From Leminorella grimontii ATCC 33999 = DSM 5078 (GTDB taxonomy: Bacteria > Pseudomonadota > Gammaproteobacteria > Enterobacterales > Enterobacteriaceae), in assembly GCF_000439085.1 (NCBI RefSeq), contig NZ_AUUA01000001.1, positions 744,001 through 808,000 on the forward strand: a stretch of DNA of 64,000 bases, in the 5' to 3' direction. Under the pieces are notes generated by a model. The model saw only the letters and a list, made by a program, of their open reading frames with translations, ran no database searches and was not told the DNA's origin. Made by a program: the position numbers and the translations under genes. Shown in pieces: positions 10,189 through 22,300 of this stretch. Within the stretch, counting starts at the first letter, position 1. Each line of letters begins with the position of its first letter.

Positions 10189-10217
10189 GCTACAGATATA
10201 TGACAGTTTTATGACGT
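10189..10217 (-). promoter_or_regulatory. Pho box upstream of phoBR
   Basis: Read on the minus strand: ACGTCAT, AAAA, CTGTCAT, ATAT, CTGTAGC. These are three 7-bp CTGTCAT-type repeats at 11-bp periodicity, the pattern bound by PhoB dimers. Autoregulation of phoBR under phosphate limitation is expected. Confidence 0.85.
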
Positions 10218-10343
10218 TAACAACCTGAACGTTGTGAATTAACTCGAGATTAACGGAAAAAGACCGCCGCTTGGCCATTCGCTGCGTATAATGTCGCGAA
10301 GGAAAGGTTTCTACACTACTGCGAACGATAACCGTGAGGATCC

Positions 10344-11603
10344 ATGCGAATTATTCATACGTCTGACTGGCACCTGGGACAATACTTTTTTACTAAAAGC
10401 CGCGCCGCAGAGCATGAAGCATTCCTGAACTGGCTGACTGAACAGGTAGTTACCTACCGAGTCGACGCCGTTATCGTCGCTGGGGACGTGTTCGACACGG
10501 CGTCGCCGCCCAGCTACGCCCGCGAGCTGTATAATCAGTTTATCGTCAGGCTTCAGCCGACGGGCTGCCGCCTGGTGGTTCTTGGCGGCAATCACGACGC
10601 CGTTGCCGTACTGAACGAGTCCCGCGCGCTTTTAGCCTGCCTTAACGTTGACGTAATAGCCGACGTCGCAGAAGACGAATCACAAGAGCTGTTGCTGTTA
10701 AATGATAGAACAGGAGAGCCCTCGGCCCTGCTGTGCGCCGTGCCGTTTATACGAAAGCGTGACATTGTCACTAGCCAGGCGGGGCAGTCGGCGGAGGAAA
10801 AGCGTATAGGAATGCAGTCGGCCATCGCCGAGCACTATCGGCGCGTTTACGAACTGGCGCTGGCTAAAAGAGCAGCGCTCGGTCGTCACTTTCCCATTAT
10901 ATTAACCGGGCATCTGACGACCGTCGGCGCCTCAACGTCAGACTCTGTCAGAGAGATTTACATCGGTACGCTTGACGCGTTTCCCGCACAGGCCTTCCCG
11001 CCGGCCGACTACATCGCGCTGGGCCATATTCACCGGCCTCAGAGGGTGGCAGGCCTTGAACACGTTCGCTACTCCGGTTCCCCCATAGCCCTAAGCTTTG
11101 ACGAAACCGGCCAGGAAAAGAGCGTCGTTTTAGTCGACCTTAATCCTGACGCTTCGCCGCAAATAACGCTGCTGCCGGTGCCGGAATTCCAGCCCATGCG
11201 CTTAATCAAAGGCGATATCGACGAGGTGCTGGCCAGACTTGACGCGTTTAAATCGTCCAGCGAGGAGCGCCCCGTTTGGCTGGATATAGAAGTCGATACC
11301 GCACTTTACCTCAGCGATCTACAAAAGCGCATTCAGCTAATGGCCGACGACCTGCCGGTGGAGATCGTTCTGCTGCGGCGCAGCAAAACCATGACGCATC
11401 GCCATCTGGAACGACAGGAGAAAGAGACGTTGACCGAACTGACCGCCAATGACGTTTTTGAGCGCCGACTGGCGCAGGAACAGCAGGAATCTCCCGATGA
11501 AAACGTCGCTTCGCGCTATCCTCGGCTGAGAGAGATGTTTAACGGCATATTGGATGAAGTCAGGCTTGAGGGTGAACAAAAGGCACAGGAGGAGATAAAG
11601 TGA
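10344..11603 (+). CDS. sbcD: SbcCD nuclease subunit D (Mre11-type)
   Basis: Metallophosphoesterase nuclease that with SbcC cleaves DNA hairpins and protein-blocked ends. The metal-binding motifs run in order: TSDWHLGQ (N-terminus), [24 protein letters not shown] and ALGHIHRPQ. The 419 residues compare with about 400 in E. coli. GTGAGGATC upstream of the ATG gives a good ribosome-binding site. It overlaps sbcC by 4 bp (GTGA). Codons 139-143 cover a matS site. Confidence 0.96.
   Translation: MRIIHTSDWHLGQYFFTKSRAAEHEAFLNWLTEQVVTYRVDAVIVAGDVFDTASPPSYARELYNQFIVRLQPTGCRLVVLGGNHDAVAVLNESRALLACLNVDVIADVAEDESQELLLLNDRTGEPSALLCAVPFIRKRDIVTSQAGQSAEEKRIGMQSAIAEHYRRVYELALAKRAALGRHFPIILTGHLTTVGASTSDSVREIYIGTLDAFPAQAFPPADYIALGHIHRPQRVAGLEHVRYSGSPIALSFDETGQEKSVVLVDLNPDASPQITLLPVPEFQPMRLIKGDIDEVLARLDAFKSSSEERPVWLDIEVDTALYLSDLQKRIQLMADDLPVEIVLLRRSKTMTHRHLERQEKETLTELTANDVFERRLAQEQQESPDENVASRYPRLREMFNGILDEVRLEGEQKAQEEIK
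10759..10771. other. matS site, inside sbcD
   Basis: GTGACATTGTCAC, a perfect match to GTGACRNYGTCAC. The same 13-mer recurs at 21928 and 54868. Confidence 0.8.
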
Positions 11604-14600
11604 AAATTCTCAGCCTACGCCTTAAAAACCTCAATTCGCTTAAGGGCGAGTGGAAAATCGACTTCACGCAGCCGCCTTTTTGCGACAATGCGCTGTTCGC
11701 CATCACCGGCCCCACCGGAGCGGGTAAAACCACCCTGCTGGACGCCATCTGCCTGGCGCTCTATCACAAAACGCCCCGCCTCGCCGTCGGCCCGACGCAA
11801 AACGATCTGATGACCAACCATACCGCCGAATCTCTGGCGGAGGTCGAATTTGAGGTTCAGGGCATCGGCTACCGCGCCTTTTGGAGCCAGCGGCGCGCCA
11901 AAGGCCTAGCGGACGGCAACCTGCAGGCGCCGAAGGTTGAACTCGCCTATTTGAGCGACGGAAAAATCATCACCGATAAGGTTCGCGACAAGCTTGAGGC
12001 CATAGCTCAAATCACCGGCCTCGATTTCGGACGCTTCACCAAGTCCATGATGCTCTCCCAAGGGGAGTTCGCCGCCTTTCTCAACGCCGAACCTAACGAA
12101 CGGGCTGAGCTGCTGGAAGAGCTGACCGGCACCGAGATATACGGCCAGATTTCCGAGCGGGTCTTCCTGCGCCATAAAGAGGCCAAAAGCGAGCTGGACG
12201 CGCTATACGCCCGATTCGAGGGCGTACGGCTGCTTGGCGATGAGGAGCTGAATTCGCTACGCGAACAGGCACAACAGCTTCACCAACAGGAGCAGGTCCT
12301 GGAGCAGCAAATTCAGCAGTTGACCAACGACGGGCAGTGGCTGGCCCAGCAGGACGACTATCGGCAGCAGCTATCGACGGCCCAGCGGCAGTTAACCGAC
12401 GCTCAGGACGAGCTGCAAAAGAGCGCCGATCGGCTGGAGCGCCTGCGGCAAAGCGAACCGGCTGAAAAGCTTAATCCCCTTTACGGCGAACGCCAGCGGC
12501 TGCGGGATGAAACTCGTGAGTTGGAACAAACGCTTGTTCGCTTAACGACAGAGACGGAACGGCTTCGCCTGAACGTCACACAGAGCCAGCGGGCCTGTGA
12601 ACAGGAAGAAAAGACGCTAAGCGCCATGCTCATTGAGCATGAACAAACGAGAACGCTGATCGATGAACGGATAGCGCCGCTCGATTTACACATTGCCGCC
12701 AGGCGTCAGGAGCTGGAGCAGTGGACGGCGCAGAGGGTTGAACTGACCGGGCAGAAGCAGAACGCGTCTTCTGCTCACGCAGCGCAGCTTGCCCAAAGCG
12801 GGACGCTTGAACGACGACAAAGCGACCTGGAAGACTACTTCTCTCGCCACAAGCAGCACGCTCAGTGGGGGGAAAACCTCCCCCTGTGGCAAAGCCTGAT
12901 GGAAGAGCTAACGAGACAAAAAGCCGAGCTTGTCCTGTTGGCTCAAGACGTAGAACAGCGCCGCCAGGATCGGGAAAATCTTGAGCGCGCCTTCACCCAA
13001 ACGTCTCAGGAGCAGCAGGAAGAACAAACGAGGCTTCAGTCCCAGCAAGAGGCGTTCGAGCGCCTTCAGAAACAGCATCATGCGTTAGCGGCTGAATGCG
13101 ACTTGGCGTCCCTTCGAAAACGGCGGACGGCACTGGCAAACGCCCGAGAGGGCGCGCGCGAGCAGCGCCAGCTTCAGGCTCGCTATTTAGAAACGCAGGC
13201 CCGGCGCAGCGCGCTCGGTGAACGACAGGCGCTGCTCATGGTCGATATTGAGCAACAAAAGGTCAGGCGAGCGACCAATCGGCGAGAGCTGGAAGATAAG
13301 CAGGCCCATTTGGCCGATTTGGAAACGCTACACCAACAAGAAGTATTGCTGGCCCGCTTTGCGCAAGAGAGAGCACAGCTGAAATCAGGCACTCCCTGCC
13401 CTCTTTGCGGCGCGCTGGAGCATCCCCTTAATGAAAAAAGCGGCGCCCATAGCGATAACGGCAGTGCGGAGCGGCTCGCAGCGCTAAAGGCCGACGTTCA
13501 GCGTCTGCACGATGACGACGTACGGCTACTGAGCCAGATTCAGGCGCGAGAAGACGAAGTTCAACGCCTGCGACTCGAAGCGACGGCGTTAGACCGCTCG
13601 TTGACCGAAGCGCAATCCCAGTGGCAAACGCTTGGCCAAACGTCAGAGGCGACCTTTAGCATCGAGGATGAACGAGGCCTCAATGACCATCTGAGCGCCC
13701 TTTTGCTGCACGAACAAGCGCTGGAAGAGAACCTCTCGCGTCTGGAACAGGCGGAAAAAGATCTCCAACAGCAGAAAGAGCGGTTAAATCAGCACGCCGT
13801 CAGCCTGAAAGAGGCTCAACAGCGCGTAACGCTGCTGGCGCAGGATCTCGCGCACCGCGCGCAGCAAAGCCAGCAGTCGGAAGAGCGGCTCAAATCTGCG
13901 GGCGATAAATATCAAAGCCGATTGGAACAGCTGCGCCAGCGGCTGGAAAAGCATTCACTTCCCCTGCCTTTGCCAGAAGGCTATGCGGACTGGCTTAGCG
14001 CCCGCGAAGGCGAATGGCGCCAATGGCAAACCCACCGCGCTGAATCCGCAGAGCTAGAGCAGCAGGCCGTTGCGCTCAATGGCGATCTTCTCGCGCAGCG
14101 GGAGCGCATATCGCTTATACAGGCCCAGCTACAGGACATCGATGAGCGGCTTGCCGCCGGTCAAAAAGAGGTCGAGCGCTTAACCGAGGAGCGCCTGGCG
14201 CTCTTTGGCGAACGAACGACGGCGGAAGCCCTGCGTGAAATGACGAAAGCGCGTGCTGAACGAGAACAGGCGCTGGCCCAAACTCGCCAACGCTGGCAGC
14301 AAAACAACAGCGAGCTGCAGTCGATGAGCGGGCGGCTGTCGGCGCTCGACCTACAGCTTCGCCAGAGCCGGGAACGCCTGACGAAGCTCGAAACGCTTTT
14401 CCTTCAGGCGCTCAACGCCAGCGTTTTCAGCGACGAAGACGCCTTTTTGGCCGCCCGGCTTAGCGACGAAGAACGACTGTCGCTTAACGCTCTTAAAGAG
14501 CGCCTGGCAACGGCGTTCGCTCAGGCTACCGCGCTGGTTCAGTCGGCCGAACAGCGCCTTCTCCAGCACGTCGAAACGCCCCCCGCTCACCTGCCGCATG

Positions 14601-15280
14601 GTGAAACTCGCCAGACGATCGCGGAGCGGCTGGCGCAGCTTTCTCAGGAGATCCGCGCCAACGGCGTGCTTCAGGGGGAGGTTCGCCAAAAGCTGACGGA
14701 AGATGGGCTCGCCCGCGAGCGCCAGGGAGAGCTTCAGGCGCTTATTGCCCGCCATCAGAAAAATCTGGACGACTGGTCGACGCTAAACGCGCTGATCGGC
14801 GCAAGCGACGGCGCCAAGTTCCGCCGGTTCGCGCAGGGCCTGACGCTGGACCACCTGGTCTATCTGGCCAATCTTCAGCTTGAGAGGCTGCACGGCCGCT
14901 ACCAGCTTCAGCGCAAGTCAGACGGCGCTCTGGAAATGCAGGTCATTGACACCTGGCAGGCAGACAGCGTGCGTGATACCCGCACGCTGTCCGGCGGCGA
15001 GAGCTTTTTAGTCAGCCTATCGCTGGCGCTGGCGCTATCCGACCTTGTGAGCCATAAAACGCGCATCGACTCCCTGTTTCTGGATGAAGGATTCGGCACG
15101 CTGGACAGCGAAACCCTCGACATCGCCCTCGACGCTCTGGACAACCTTAACGCCAGCGGGAAAACCATTGGCGTCATTAGCCATATTGACGCAATGAAAG
15201 AGCGAATTCCGGTACAGATTAATGTGAAAAAGGTGAACGGGCTTGGCGTGAGTCGGTTAGACGAAAAGTTTAGAAATTAG
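11600..15280 (+). CDS. sbcC: SbcCD nuclease subunit C (Rad50/SMC-type ATPase)
   Basis: Starts with GTG overlapping the sbcD stop. The Walker A loop GPTGAGKT is at residues 37-44. Long Gln/Glu/Arg-rich coiled coils flank a zinc-hook CPLC at 600-603. The signature [15 protein letters not shown] and the Walker B segment [11 protein letters not shown] (about 1159) follow near the C-terminus. At 1226 residues it is longer than E. coli SbcC (1048), the extra length lying in the coiled-coil arms, a region that varies freely in this family. It partners SbcD in DNA-end processing. Confidence 0.96.
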   Translation: MKILSLRLKNLNSLKGEWKIDFTQPPFCDNALFAITGPTGAGKTTLLDAICLALYHKTPRLAVGPTQNDLMTNHTAESLAEVEFEVQGIGYRAFWSQRRAKGLADGNLQAPKVELAYLSDGKIITDKVRDKLEAIAQITGLDFGRFTKSMMLSQGEFAAFLNAEPNERAELLEELTGTEIYGQISERVFLRHKEAKSELDALYARFEGVRLLGDEELNSLREQAQQLHQQEQVLEQQIQQLTNDGQWLAQQDDYRQQLSTAQRQLTDAQDELQKSADRLERLRQSEPAEKLNPLYGERQRLRDETRELEQTLVRLTTETERLRLNVTQSQRACEQEEKTLSAMLIEHEQTRTLIDERIAPLDLHIAARRQELEQWTAQRVELTGQKQNASSAHAAQLAQSGTLERRQSDLEDYFSRHKQHAQWGENLPLWQSLMEELTRQKAELVLLAQDVEQRRQDRENLERAFTQTSQEQQEEQTRLQSQQEAFERLQKQHHALAAECDLASLRKRRTALANAREGAREQRQLQARYLETQARRSALGERQALLMVDIEQQKVRRATNRRELEDKQAHLADLETLHQQEVLLARFAQERAQLKSGTPCPLCGALEHPLNEKSGAHSDNGSAERLAALKADVQRLHDDDVRLLSQIQAREDEVQRLRLEATALDRSLTEAQSQWQTLGQTSEATFSIEDERGLNDHLSALLLHEQALEENLSRLEQAEKDLQQQKERLNQHAVSLKEAQQRVTLLAQDLAHRAQQSQQSEERLKSAGDKYQSRLEQLRQRLEKHSLPLPLPEGYADWLSAREGEWRQWQTHRAESAELEQQAVALNGDLLAQRERISLIQAQLQDIDERLAAGQKEVERLTEERLALFGERTTAEALREMTKARAEREQALAQTRQRWQQNNSELQSMSGRLSALDLQLRQSRERLTKLETLFLQALNASVFSDEDAFLAARLSDEERLSLNALKERLATAFAQATALVQSAEQRLLQHVETPPAHLPHGETRQTIAERLAQLSQEIRANGVLQGEVRQKLTEDGLARERQGELQALIARHQKNLDDWSTLNALIGASDGAKFRRFAQGLTLDHLVYLANLQLERLHGRYQLQRKSDGALEMQVIDTWQADSVRDTRTLSGGESFLVSLSLALALSDLVSHKTRIDSLFLDEGFGTLDSETLDIALDALDNLNASGKTIGVISHIDAMKERIPVQINVKKVNGLGVSRLDEKFRN

Positions 15281-15404
15281 TGCGTTATTTCCAATAGCGA
15301 CGCGCGGCCTGAAGTAAAAGTGCGGCAAGCCACGTTGCGATTGGGTATGATGGCATCTATGTTTATACAGAGCGCTGCTCTCTTTACGTTAAATGGAAAT
15401 AAGT

Positions 15405-16316
15405 ATGTTGTGGTTTAAAAACGTTATGATTTATCGCCTCAGCCGTGAGGTTTCACTCTCTGCTGACGAAATGGAAAAGCAGCTCAAGCCGCTAACGTTC
15501 ACCCCCTGCGGCAGTCAGGATATGGCTAAAACAGGCTGGGTTTCGCCGATGGGTTCGCACAGCGACGCATTAACGCACACAACGGGTAACCAGATCCTCA
15601 TCGTTGCCCGTAAAGAAGAGAAAATTTTGCCGGCGCCGGTCATTAAGCAGGCGCTCAATGCGAAAATCGCACAGCTTGAAGCGGAGCAGCACCGCAAGTT
15701 GAAGAAAACGGAAAAAGACGCGCTAAAAGACGAAGTGCTCCATACGCTCCTCCCTCGCGCCTTCAGTCGCTTCAACCAGACCAGCCTGTGGATAGATACG
15801 GTAAACGGCCTGATTATGATCGACGCAGCCAGCGCCAAACGAGCAGAAGATACGCTGGCCCTGCTGCGCAAGAGCCTTGGCTCGCTGCCGGTCGTGCCTC
15901 TTACGATGGAAAGCCCCATCGAGCTGACGCTGACCGAGTGGGTTCGTTCCGGACAACTGCCGGAAGGCTTTACGCTTCAAGAGGAAGCCGAACTTAAGGC
16001 GCTGTTGGAAGGCGGTGGAGTGATTCGCTGTAAAGGGCAGGAGCTGGTGTGCGACGAAATCGCAACGCACATCGAGGCAGGTAAGCTCGTCACCAAGCTG
16101 GCTCTGGACTGGCGCGAGCGCATTGAGTTTATGCTGGCCGACGACGGCAGTCTGAAGCGCATCAAGTTTACGGAAACGCTGCGTGAACAAAATCAGGACA
16201 TTGATAAAGAGGATTACGCAGCCCGCTTTGACGCAGACTTTTCTCTTATGACGGGAGAGACCGCCGCGTTAATTAGCGAGCTCATCGAGGCGCTCGGCGG
16301 CGAACGCGCAGAATAA
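15405..16316 (+). CDS. rdgC: Recombination-associated protein RdgC
   Basis: Nucleoid-associated, ring-forming DNA-binding protein that limits RecA filament formation. The 303 residues match E. coli (303). The conserved start [16 protein letters not shown] fixes the initiation codon at 15405 rather than the in-frame ATG at 15393. Family segments GWVSPMG and [13 protein letters not shown] are recognisable. It is 124 bp downstream of sbcC, with no evident terminator in between. Confidence 0.95.
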   Translation: MLWFKNVMIYRLSREVSLSADEMEKQLKPLTFTPCGSQDMAKTGWVSPMGSHSDALTHTTGNQILIVARKEEKILPAPVIKQALNAKIAQLEAEQHRKLKKTEKDALKDEVLHTLLPRAFSRFNQTSLWIDTVNGLIMIDAASAKRAEDTLALLRKSLGSLPVVPLTMESPIELTLTEWVRSGQLPEGFTLQEEAELKALLEGGGVIRCKGQELVCDEIATHIEAGKLVTKLALDWRERIEFMLADDGSLKRIKFTETLREQNQDIDKEDYAARFDADFSLMTGETAALISELIEALGGERAE

Positions 16317-16558
16317 CCTTTATATATACATGGTTTTTCAACCTCTCGCGCTAAGAATAAATAAAGGCGCGACGGTCTAAAAATGGTGGGATTTATATTT
16401 TCATTACAAGCAGGAGTGGTAAACTACCCTCCTGCTTACAACACATTATAAACAGAATTATAGTTTTACTCTTTTTTAGTTTTTGGCCCATTAGTTCCAT
16501 AATTTGCTAAAAACACAGTTTTGCGAACCAATTTAGCGAAAGTAAACGGAGGGAGCGT

Positions 16559-17359
16559 TTGCATAATTATATCATTAACGACCGGGTTCTTTTTAATACG
16601 CATACCGGTACGTTAAGCCGCCTTGACGACCCGCGGCAGATAAGCACGCTCGACGGACACGCTAAGCGCCTGTTTTTGCGCCTGATAGACAGCGGTTATC
16701 AGATTATTCCCTTCGATCAGCTGGCGCAGGAAATTCACCGCCCGCCTTCTTCTGAAGCCACCGCGCTTTTGGTACACATACTGGAAGGCATCTCTGAATC
16801 GTTTCTGAAAATTCGAGAGCCGGAACCCATATTAACCACCTACTCTTACGGCGTTCAGCTTTCAACCGACGTTGAACTTAAGGTTATTGCCAGCTACAGA
16901 ACCTTTAACAACAACGGCAAAGAAAAGCCCTATATTGCCAAGAGGCCCATTCTCAACGCGACGCTTCTGGCGGAGAAATCCAATATTCAGACGTCTTCCC
17001 AAAGTCGGCTTCGCCGGTTTATTTGGTACTACATTCGCGTTGCGCTGCTGGCGGCGCTGTTTATCATCCTGCTCTATGGCGCCCTGTCGCTGTTTTCCAG
17101 CCGGCCTAACTACTACGCCGACTATCACTATCAGGGCAACTATTACAGCTGTAAGGTGTTTATCCATAACCAAAAGCCAACCGATTTAGCTCGCCTGAAA
17201 CAGCGCATCGACAGTCTGAAAATAGACTGTTCTACACCTAAAAACGTGTACTTCAGCCTCCCCGCCGACGACAGGCGGGAGTCCTTTCAGGTCTGTCAGG
17301 GCGATCCGGATAAAGATGACGCTCCCTGCGTTAATTACTATGTGGTGAAGGTCAAATGA
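16559..17359 (+). CDS. MarT-like transmembrane winged-helix regulator (ToxR/CadC type)
   Basis: Residues 1 to about 90 resemble the trans_reg_C winged helix of one-component membrane regulators (YIINDRVLFNTHTGTLSRLDD, then DGHAKRLFLRLIDSG). A basic segment (RLRRF, about 150-154) is followed by one transmembrane helix (about 154-179) and an 87-residue periplasmic tail with three cysteines. The start is TTG, supported by GGAGGG five bases upstream. The architecture and an overlapping FidL-like partner match the Salmonella MarT/FidL pair. Such regulators switch on adhesins or virulence genes, but the target is unknown here. The 242 bp upstream are AT-rich. Confidence 0.65.
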   Translation: MHNYIINDRVLFNTHTGTLSRLDDPRQISTLDGHAKRLFLRLIDSGYQIIPFDQLAQEIHRPPSSEATALLVHILEGISESFLKIREPEPILTTYSYGVQLSTDVELKVIASYRTFNNNGKEKPYIAKRPILNATLLAEKSNIQTSSQSRLRRFIWYYIRVALLAALFIILLYGALSLFSSRPNYYADYHYQGNYYSCKVFIHNQKPTDLARLKQRIDSLKIDCSTPKNVYFSLPADDRRESFQVCQGDPDKDDAPCVNYYVVKVK

Positions 17360-17841
17360 AACGTAGCCTGTCTCTTATCATCATCGCTGCTGTGGGAGCA
17401 ACAATACTGCTGATAACCAGCATTTATCTGTTCTACACCCGCCAACAGGACTCGTTCACCTGCTCTACCCATGGCTCTTATCTGTTTGAAAGAAGCGATA
17501 AGAGTACGGATGCGCTAATGATATCCAACATGACGTTTCATTTTAAAAACGGTAAAGGCAAGAACATGATAACGGGGTACATTGAGACCGACGGCCAGCG
17601 TTATATCATTGACAGAACGATCCTGTTTGACTATTACCGCAGTAAAAACAATGACTTTACCCTAAATACTACCGACATTTTACGCACGTCGCACGACACG
17701 CTCCCCAATGAATTGGGCGAACGCTACCTTTACCGCTTTAGTACGGAACGCCATGAATCGACCTATCTGCACGTCATTGATATGAATAGCGGCAAGAAGA
17801 TTTTTTCCAACGGAACGCTGCCGTATTTTATTTGCCAGTAG
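17356..17841 (+). CDS. FidL-like membrane-anchored protein
   Basis: A 161-residue protein with an N-terminal transmembrane helix (about 5-27) and an exported domain containing two cysteines (one in FTCSTHG, one at the end in YFICQ) that could form a disulfide. It overlaps the regulator by 4 bp (ATGA), so the two are co-translated. ToxR-family regulators often act with such a small periplasmic partner (ToxS, FidL), and a role in stabilising or tuning the regulator is inferred. Identification rests on architecture and context. Confidence 0.6.
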   Translation: MKRSLSLIIIAAVGATILLITSIYLFYTRQQDSFTCSTHGSYLFERSDKSTDALMISNMTFHFKNGKGKNMITGYIETDGQRYIIDRTILFDYYRSKNNDFTLNTTDILRTSHDTLPNELGERYLYRFSTERHESTYLHVIDMNSGKKIFSNGTLPYFICQ

Positions 17842-17904
17842 TGCGTTCGCCGGTCAGCGCTTTTCGTCTTACGAAATTTCGTGAAAACGCTGACCTTTCA
17901 TTGC

Positions 17905-18043
17905 TATATCCTAAATAATTCGAGTTGTATGACAAAACGCCTACGGCGTTTTGAACAGCGCAAAGCGCTGGCCCTGAAAGGGTGAACCCCGTAGGGGGAA
18001 TTACGCAGCCAACGCACAGGCAACTTGAAGTATGACGGATATA
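17905..18043. repeat. Palindromic interspersed repeat (MITE/ERIC-like)
   Basis: The ends are inverted: TATATCC...AGTTG at the left and CAACTTGAAGTATGACGGATATA at the right, about 139 bp in total. An inner hairpin lies at AAAACGCC/GGCGTTTT. Similar non-coding palindromes carrying 'AATAATTCGAGTTG...CAACTTGAAG' are known scattered in Yersinia and Serratia genomes. It sits between the fidL-like gene and mdtA in the only larger gap (315 bp) of this stretch. Confidence 0.6.
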
Positions 18044-18102
18044 AACCTTCATATTTCTTTCATTCTTTTTATTGGCCATCGATTTATACTAAGCGCCAAG
18101 AC

Positions 18103-18120
18103 GTCCAATTCTGGAGAATA
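18103..18120 (-). promoter_or_regulatory. Candidate BaeR box ahead of mdtABCD
   Basis: On the minus strand the sequence reads TATTCTCCAGAATTGGAC, close to the E. coli BaeR box TTTTTCTCCATNATTGGC. It lies about 40 bp upstream of the mdtA start. BaeR, encoded at the end of this operon, would activate the efflux genes under envelope stress. Confidence 0.65.
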
Positions 18121-18156
18121 GCCCACTGGACGGGGCTATTATGGTGAACAATCCAC

Positions 18157-19374
18157 ATGACACGACCTTCTTCCCGACTGTTACGCCCTTTAACCGTTGC
18201 GATTGTCGCGGTATTTGCCGCTGGGGCTTACTTTTACTTCAAATCACCGGCTGACAGCGGAACGTCAACGGCGAAAAATGCCAGTGGCCAGACCCAGGCG
18301 CCAACGGGCCGTCGCAATATGCCGATGCCTCCGGTGCAGGCCTCTGTCGCCACGACTCAAGACGTTCCCCGCTACCTGAGCGGCTTGGGGACGGTAACCG
18401 CCTCAAACACCGTTATCGTTCGCAACCGCGTTGAAGGCCAGATCGTTGCCATCCACTTTATCGAAGGGCAAGACGTTAAAGAAGGCGACCTGCTGGTTGA
18501 AATAGACCCTCGTCCTTTCGAAATACAGCGGGCTCAAGCCGAAGGCCAGCTACAAAACCTACAGGCGACGCTGGTCAACGCCAGGCGAGATCTGGCGCGC
18601 TATCAGTCGCTGATTAAAACCAAAATGATTTCACAGCAGCAGTTGGATGAACAAACTGCGCTGGTCAAACAAACCGAAGGCAGCATCAAGGCGGCCCAAG
18701 CGACGCTGGATAACGCTCACCTGATGCTGACCTACAGCCGAGTTACCGCCCCTATTTCCGGTCGAGTTGGCCTGCGTCAGGTTGACGTCGGCAATTATGT
18801 CACCAGTGGTGACAGCACTGGTTTGGTGGTTATTACGCAAACTCGCCCCATCGACGTCCTGTTTACGTTACCCGAAGCCGCACTAAGCGACATACTCACA
18901 ACCTATCGAAGCGGCGCGCCTCTGATCGTTGAGGCCTGGGATCGGGAAAATAAGCGGCTTATCGCCACCGGCACGCTGCTAAGCCTGGACAACCAGATCG
19001 ACGCGGCTACGGGCACCATTAAGCTCAAGGCGCGCTTTGACAATCAGGATGAGCGCCTCTTCCCCAATCAGTTCGTTAATACGCGCATCAAGGTCGATAC
19101 GCTTAAAAACGCCCTCGTCATTCCCGCCGCCGCCGTACAGACCGGCAACAATGAAAACTTTGTCTGGGTTCTCGGCGACGATAGCAAAGTGACGAAGCAG
19201 GCCGTAACCGTCGGTCTGCGCTACGGCGAGCTGAGCGTCATTAACAGCGGGCTGTCGCCAGAACAGCGCGTCGTTACCGACGGCGTTGACCGACTTAAGG
19301 AAGGCGTGCAGGTAGAGGTCGTCACGCCTGGCGCCGCGAAGGATGGCGGTCTCCGGGGACCGTCAACGAAATGA
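18157..19374 (+). CDS. mdtA: Multidrug efflux periplasmic adaptor MdtA
   Basis: Membrane-fusion protein bridging the MdtB/MdtC pump and an outer-membrane channel (TolC in E. coli). It has 405 residues, with an N-terminal membrane anchor (about 10-27), a lipoyl-like half ([31 protein letters not shown]), a coiled-coil hairpin (about 125-190) and a beta-barrel ([20 protein letters not shown]). The stop overlaps the mdtB start (ATGA). The BaeR box upstream suggests control by envelope stress. Confidence 0.95.
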   Translation: MTRPSSRLLRPLTVAIVAVFAAGAYFYFKSPADSGTSTAKNASGQTQAPTGRRNMPMPPVQASVATTQDVPRYLSGLGTVTASNTVIVRNRVEGQIVAIHFIEGQDVKEGDLLVEIDPRPFEIQRAQAEGQLQNLQATLVNARRDLARYQSLIKTKMISQQQLDEQTALVKQTEGSIKAAQATLDNAHLMLTYSRVTAPISGRVGLRQVDVGNYVTSGDSTGLVVITQTRPIDVLFTLPEAALSDILTTYRSGAPLIVEAWDRENKRLIATGTLLSLDNQIDAATGTIKLKARFDNQDERLFPNQFVNTRIKVDTLKNALVIPAAAVQTGNNENFVWVLGDDSKVTKQAVTVGLRYGELSVINSGLSPEQRVVTDGVDRLKEGVQVEVVTPGAAKDGGLRGPSTK

Positions 19375-22300
19375 GCGCCGTCAGCGAAATGAAAGCCGAG
19401 CGCGCTCTGCCGACGGGCGGCGGCCTGTCCCGCCTTTTCATTCTCCGCCCGGTTGCGACCACGCTGCTGATGGTGGCAATCCTGCTGGCGGGCATTCTCG
19501 GCTACCGGGCGCTTCCGGTTTCCGCGCTGCCCGAAGTCGACTACCCGACGATTCAGGTCGTTACGCTTTATCCCGGCGCCGGGCCGGACGTCACTACCTC
19601 GGCCATCACCGCGCCGCTGGAGCAACAGCTGGGACAGATGTCCGGCTTAAAGCAGATGTCTTCCCAAAGCTCCGGCGGCGCGTCGGTCATTACGCTTCAG
19701 TTTCAGCTCGATCTGGCGCTGGACGTCGCCGAACAGGAGGTTCAGGCCGCCATTAACGCAGCGACCAACCTGCTGCCGGGCGATCTGCCCTATCCACCGA
19801 TTTACAGTAAGGTCAACCCGGCCGATGCGCCAATCCTGACGCTTGCCGTGACTTCCGATGCCGTTCCCATGTCGCAGGTGCGCGACATGGTGGAAACGCG
19901 CGTGGCGCAGAAAATATCGCAGGTTTCCGGCGTCGGGTTGGTTAGCCTGTCCGGCGGCGAACGACCGGCAGTCAGAGTAAAGCTGAATCCTCAGGCGCTG
20001 GCCGCCTATGGGCTGGATAGCGAAACGGTCAGAAGCGCCATCACCGGCGCCAACGTTAACTCGGCGAAGGGCAGCCTCGACGGGCCAACCCGTTCCGCCA
20101 CCCTGTCGGCCAACGACCAGATGCGCTCGCCGGAAGATTACCGTCAGCTGATTATTTTCTACAAAGACGGCGCGCCTATCCGGCTCAAGGATATCGCCAC
20201 CGTTGAAGACGGCGCAGAAAACGCCCAGCTTGCAGCCTGGGCGAATCAAAAGCGGGCCATCATCATCAACATTCAGCGCCAGCCGGGCGCCAACGTGATT
20301 ACCACCGCCGATGAAATTCGCAGCCTGCTGCCCCAGTTAACCAACAGCCTGCCGAATGCCGTCAACGTACAAATACTGACTGACCGAACCATCACCATTC
20401 GCTCCTCCATTGACGACGTGCAGCTAGAACTTATGCTGGCCGTCGCGCTGGTAGTTTTGGTTATCTATCTGTTTTTACGCAATCTGCCCGCAACGATTAT
20501 TCCCAGCGTCGCGGTCCCGCTCTCTCTGGTTGGCACGTTCGCCATCATCTATTTCCTCGGGTTTTCCATTAATAACCTGACGCTGATGGCGATGATCATC
20601 GCCGCCGGCTTCGTTGTCGATGACGCCATCGTGGTGATAGAAAACATTTCTCGCTATATCGAACAGGGAGAGAAACCGCTTAACGCCGCGCTTAAAGGGG
20701 CGGGAGAAATCGGCTTTACCATCGTGTCCCTCACCGTTTCACTGGTGGCCGTGCTTATTCCCCTGCTGTTTATGGGCGACGTGGTAGGGAGGCTGTTTCA
20801 CGAATTCGCGCTAACGCTGGCGGTGGCGATACTGCTTTCCGGCGTGGTTTCGCTCACCCTGACGCCGATGATGTGCGCCCGCCTGCTGAGCCATGAGTCG
20901 CTGCGTAAACAAAACCGCTTCTCTTTAGCCTTTGAGAACTTCTTTACTCGCGTGGTCGCCGGCTATGGCCGCTATCTCACCGTCGTGCTCAAGCACCCGA
21001 TGACTACGCTCGGCGTGGCTCTCGGCACGCTGGCGCTCACCGTCACGCTTTATCTGTTCATCCCCAAAGGCTTCTTTCCGCTGCAGGATAACGGGCTCAT
21101 TCAGGGAACGCTGGAGGCGCCGCAGGCCATTTCATTCAGCGCGATGGCCAAGCGCCAGCAGGAAGTGACCGCACTGCTGTTAAAAGATCCCGACGTTGAA
21201 AGCGTTTCGTCGTTTATCGGCGTCGACGGCAACAACGCCACGCTCAACGGCGGGCGAGTTCAAATCAACCTGAAGCCCTTAAGCCAGCGCGACGCGCGGG
21301 CGCCGGAAATCATCGATCGCCTGCTCGCTCGAGTAGAAAGCGTGCCCGGCATAACGCTATACCTACAGCCGGTACAAGACTTAACCATTGAAGACAAAAT
21401 CAGCCGAACGCAGTATCAGTTTACGCTACAGGCTATGTCGCAAGAGCAGTTAACTCAATGGGTGCCGGTACTGCTCGAACGCCTTAAAGCGCTGCCGCAG
21501 CTGGCTGATGTCACCAGCGACTGGCAGGATCGCGGTCTGATGGCCTATGTGAACGTCAACCGCGACGACGCGAGCAGGCTTGGGATCGATATGAGCGCTA
21601 TCGACAACGCACTGTATAACGCCTTTGGGCAGCGCCTGATTTCCACCATTTATACCCAGGCTAATCAGTACCGCGTAGTGCTGGAGCAGCAGGTCGATAA
21701 AGACCGGGTGATGGACGCCTTTGACGCTATTTACCTAAAAAACGCCAGCGGTCAGCCCGTTCGCTTAACCAGCATCGCCACCGTTGAAGAACGCTTTGCG
21801 CCGCTTTCCGTCAACCGAATCTCCCAGTTCCCGGCCGCCACCGTCTCCTTTAACCTGCCGCCGAACGTCTCGCTGGGGGAAGCAACCCGCGCCATCACCG
21901 ACGCGGAGCGCGAGCTTAACTTCCCAAGTGACATTGTCACTCAATTCCAAGGCGCCACGCTGGCGTTTCAAGCCTCGTTAACCAGCACCCTGTGGCTTAT
22001 CCTGGCGGCGATCGTCACGATGTACATCGTGCTGGGCGTGCTGTATGAAAGCTTTATTCATCCGGTCACCATTCTGTCAACACTGCCCAGCGCAGGCGTC
22101 GGCGCACTGCTGGCGCTGATGCTATTTGGCAAGGAGCTGGACATCATCGCCATCATCGGCATCATTTTGCTGATAGGCATCGTCAAGAAAAACGCCATCA
22201 TGATGATCGACTTCGCGCTGGCCGCCGAGCGAGAGGAAGGCAAGTCGCCCTATGACGCTATCTATCAGGCCTGCCTGCTGCGTTTTCGCCCCATTCTGAT

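Noticed and set aside
17828-18079. 83-codon minus-strand ORF between the fidL-like gene and mdtA
   Set aside because: It lies over the palindromic repeat and is explained by it.
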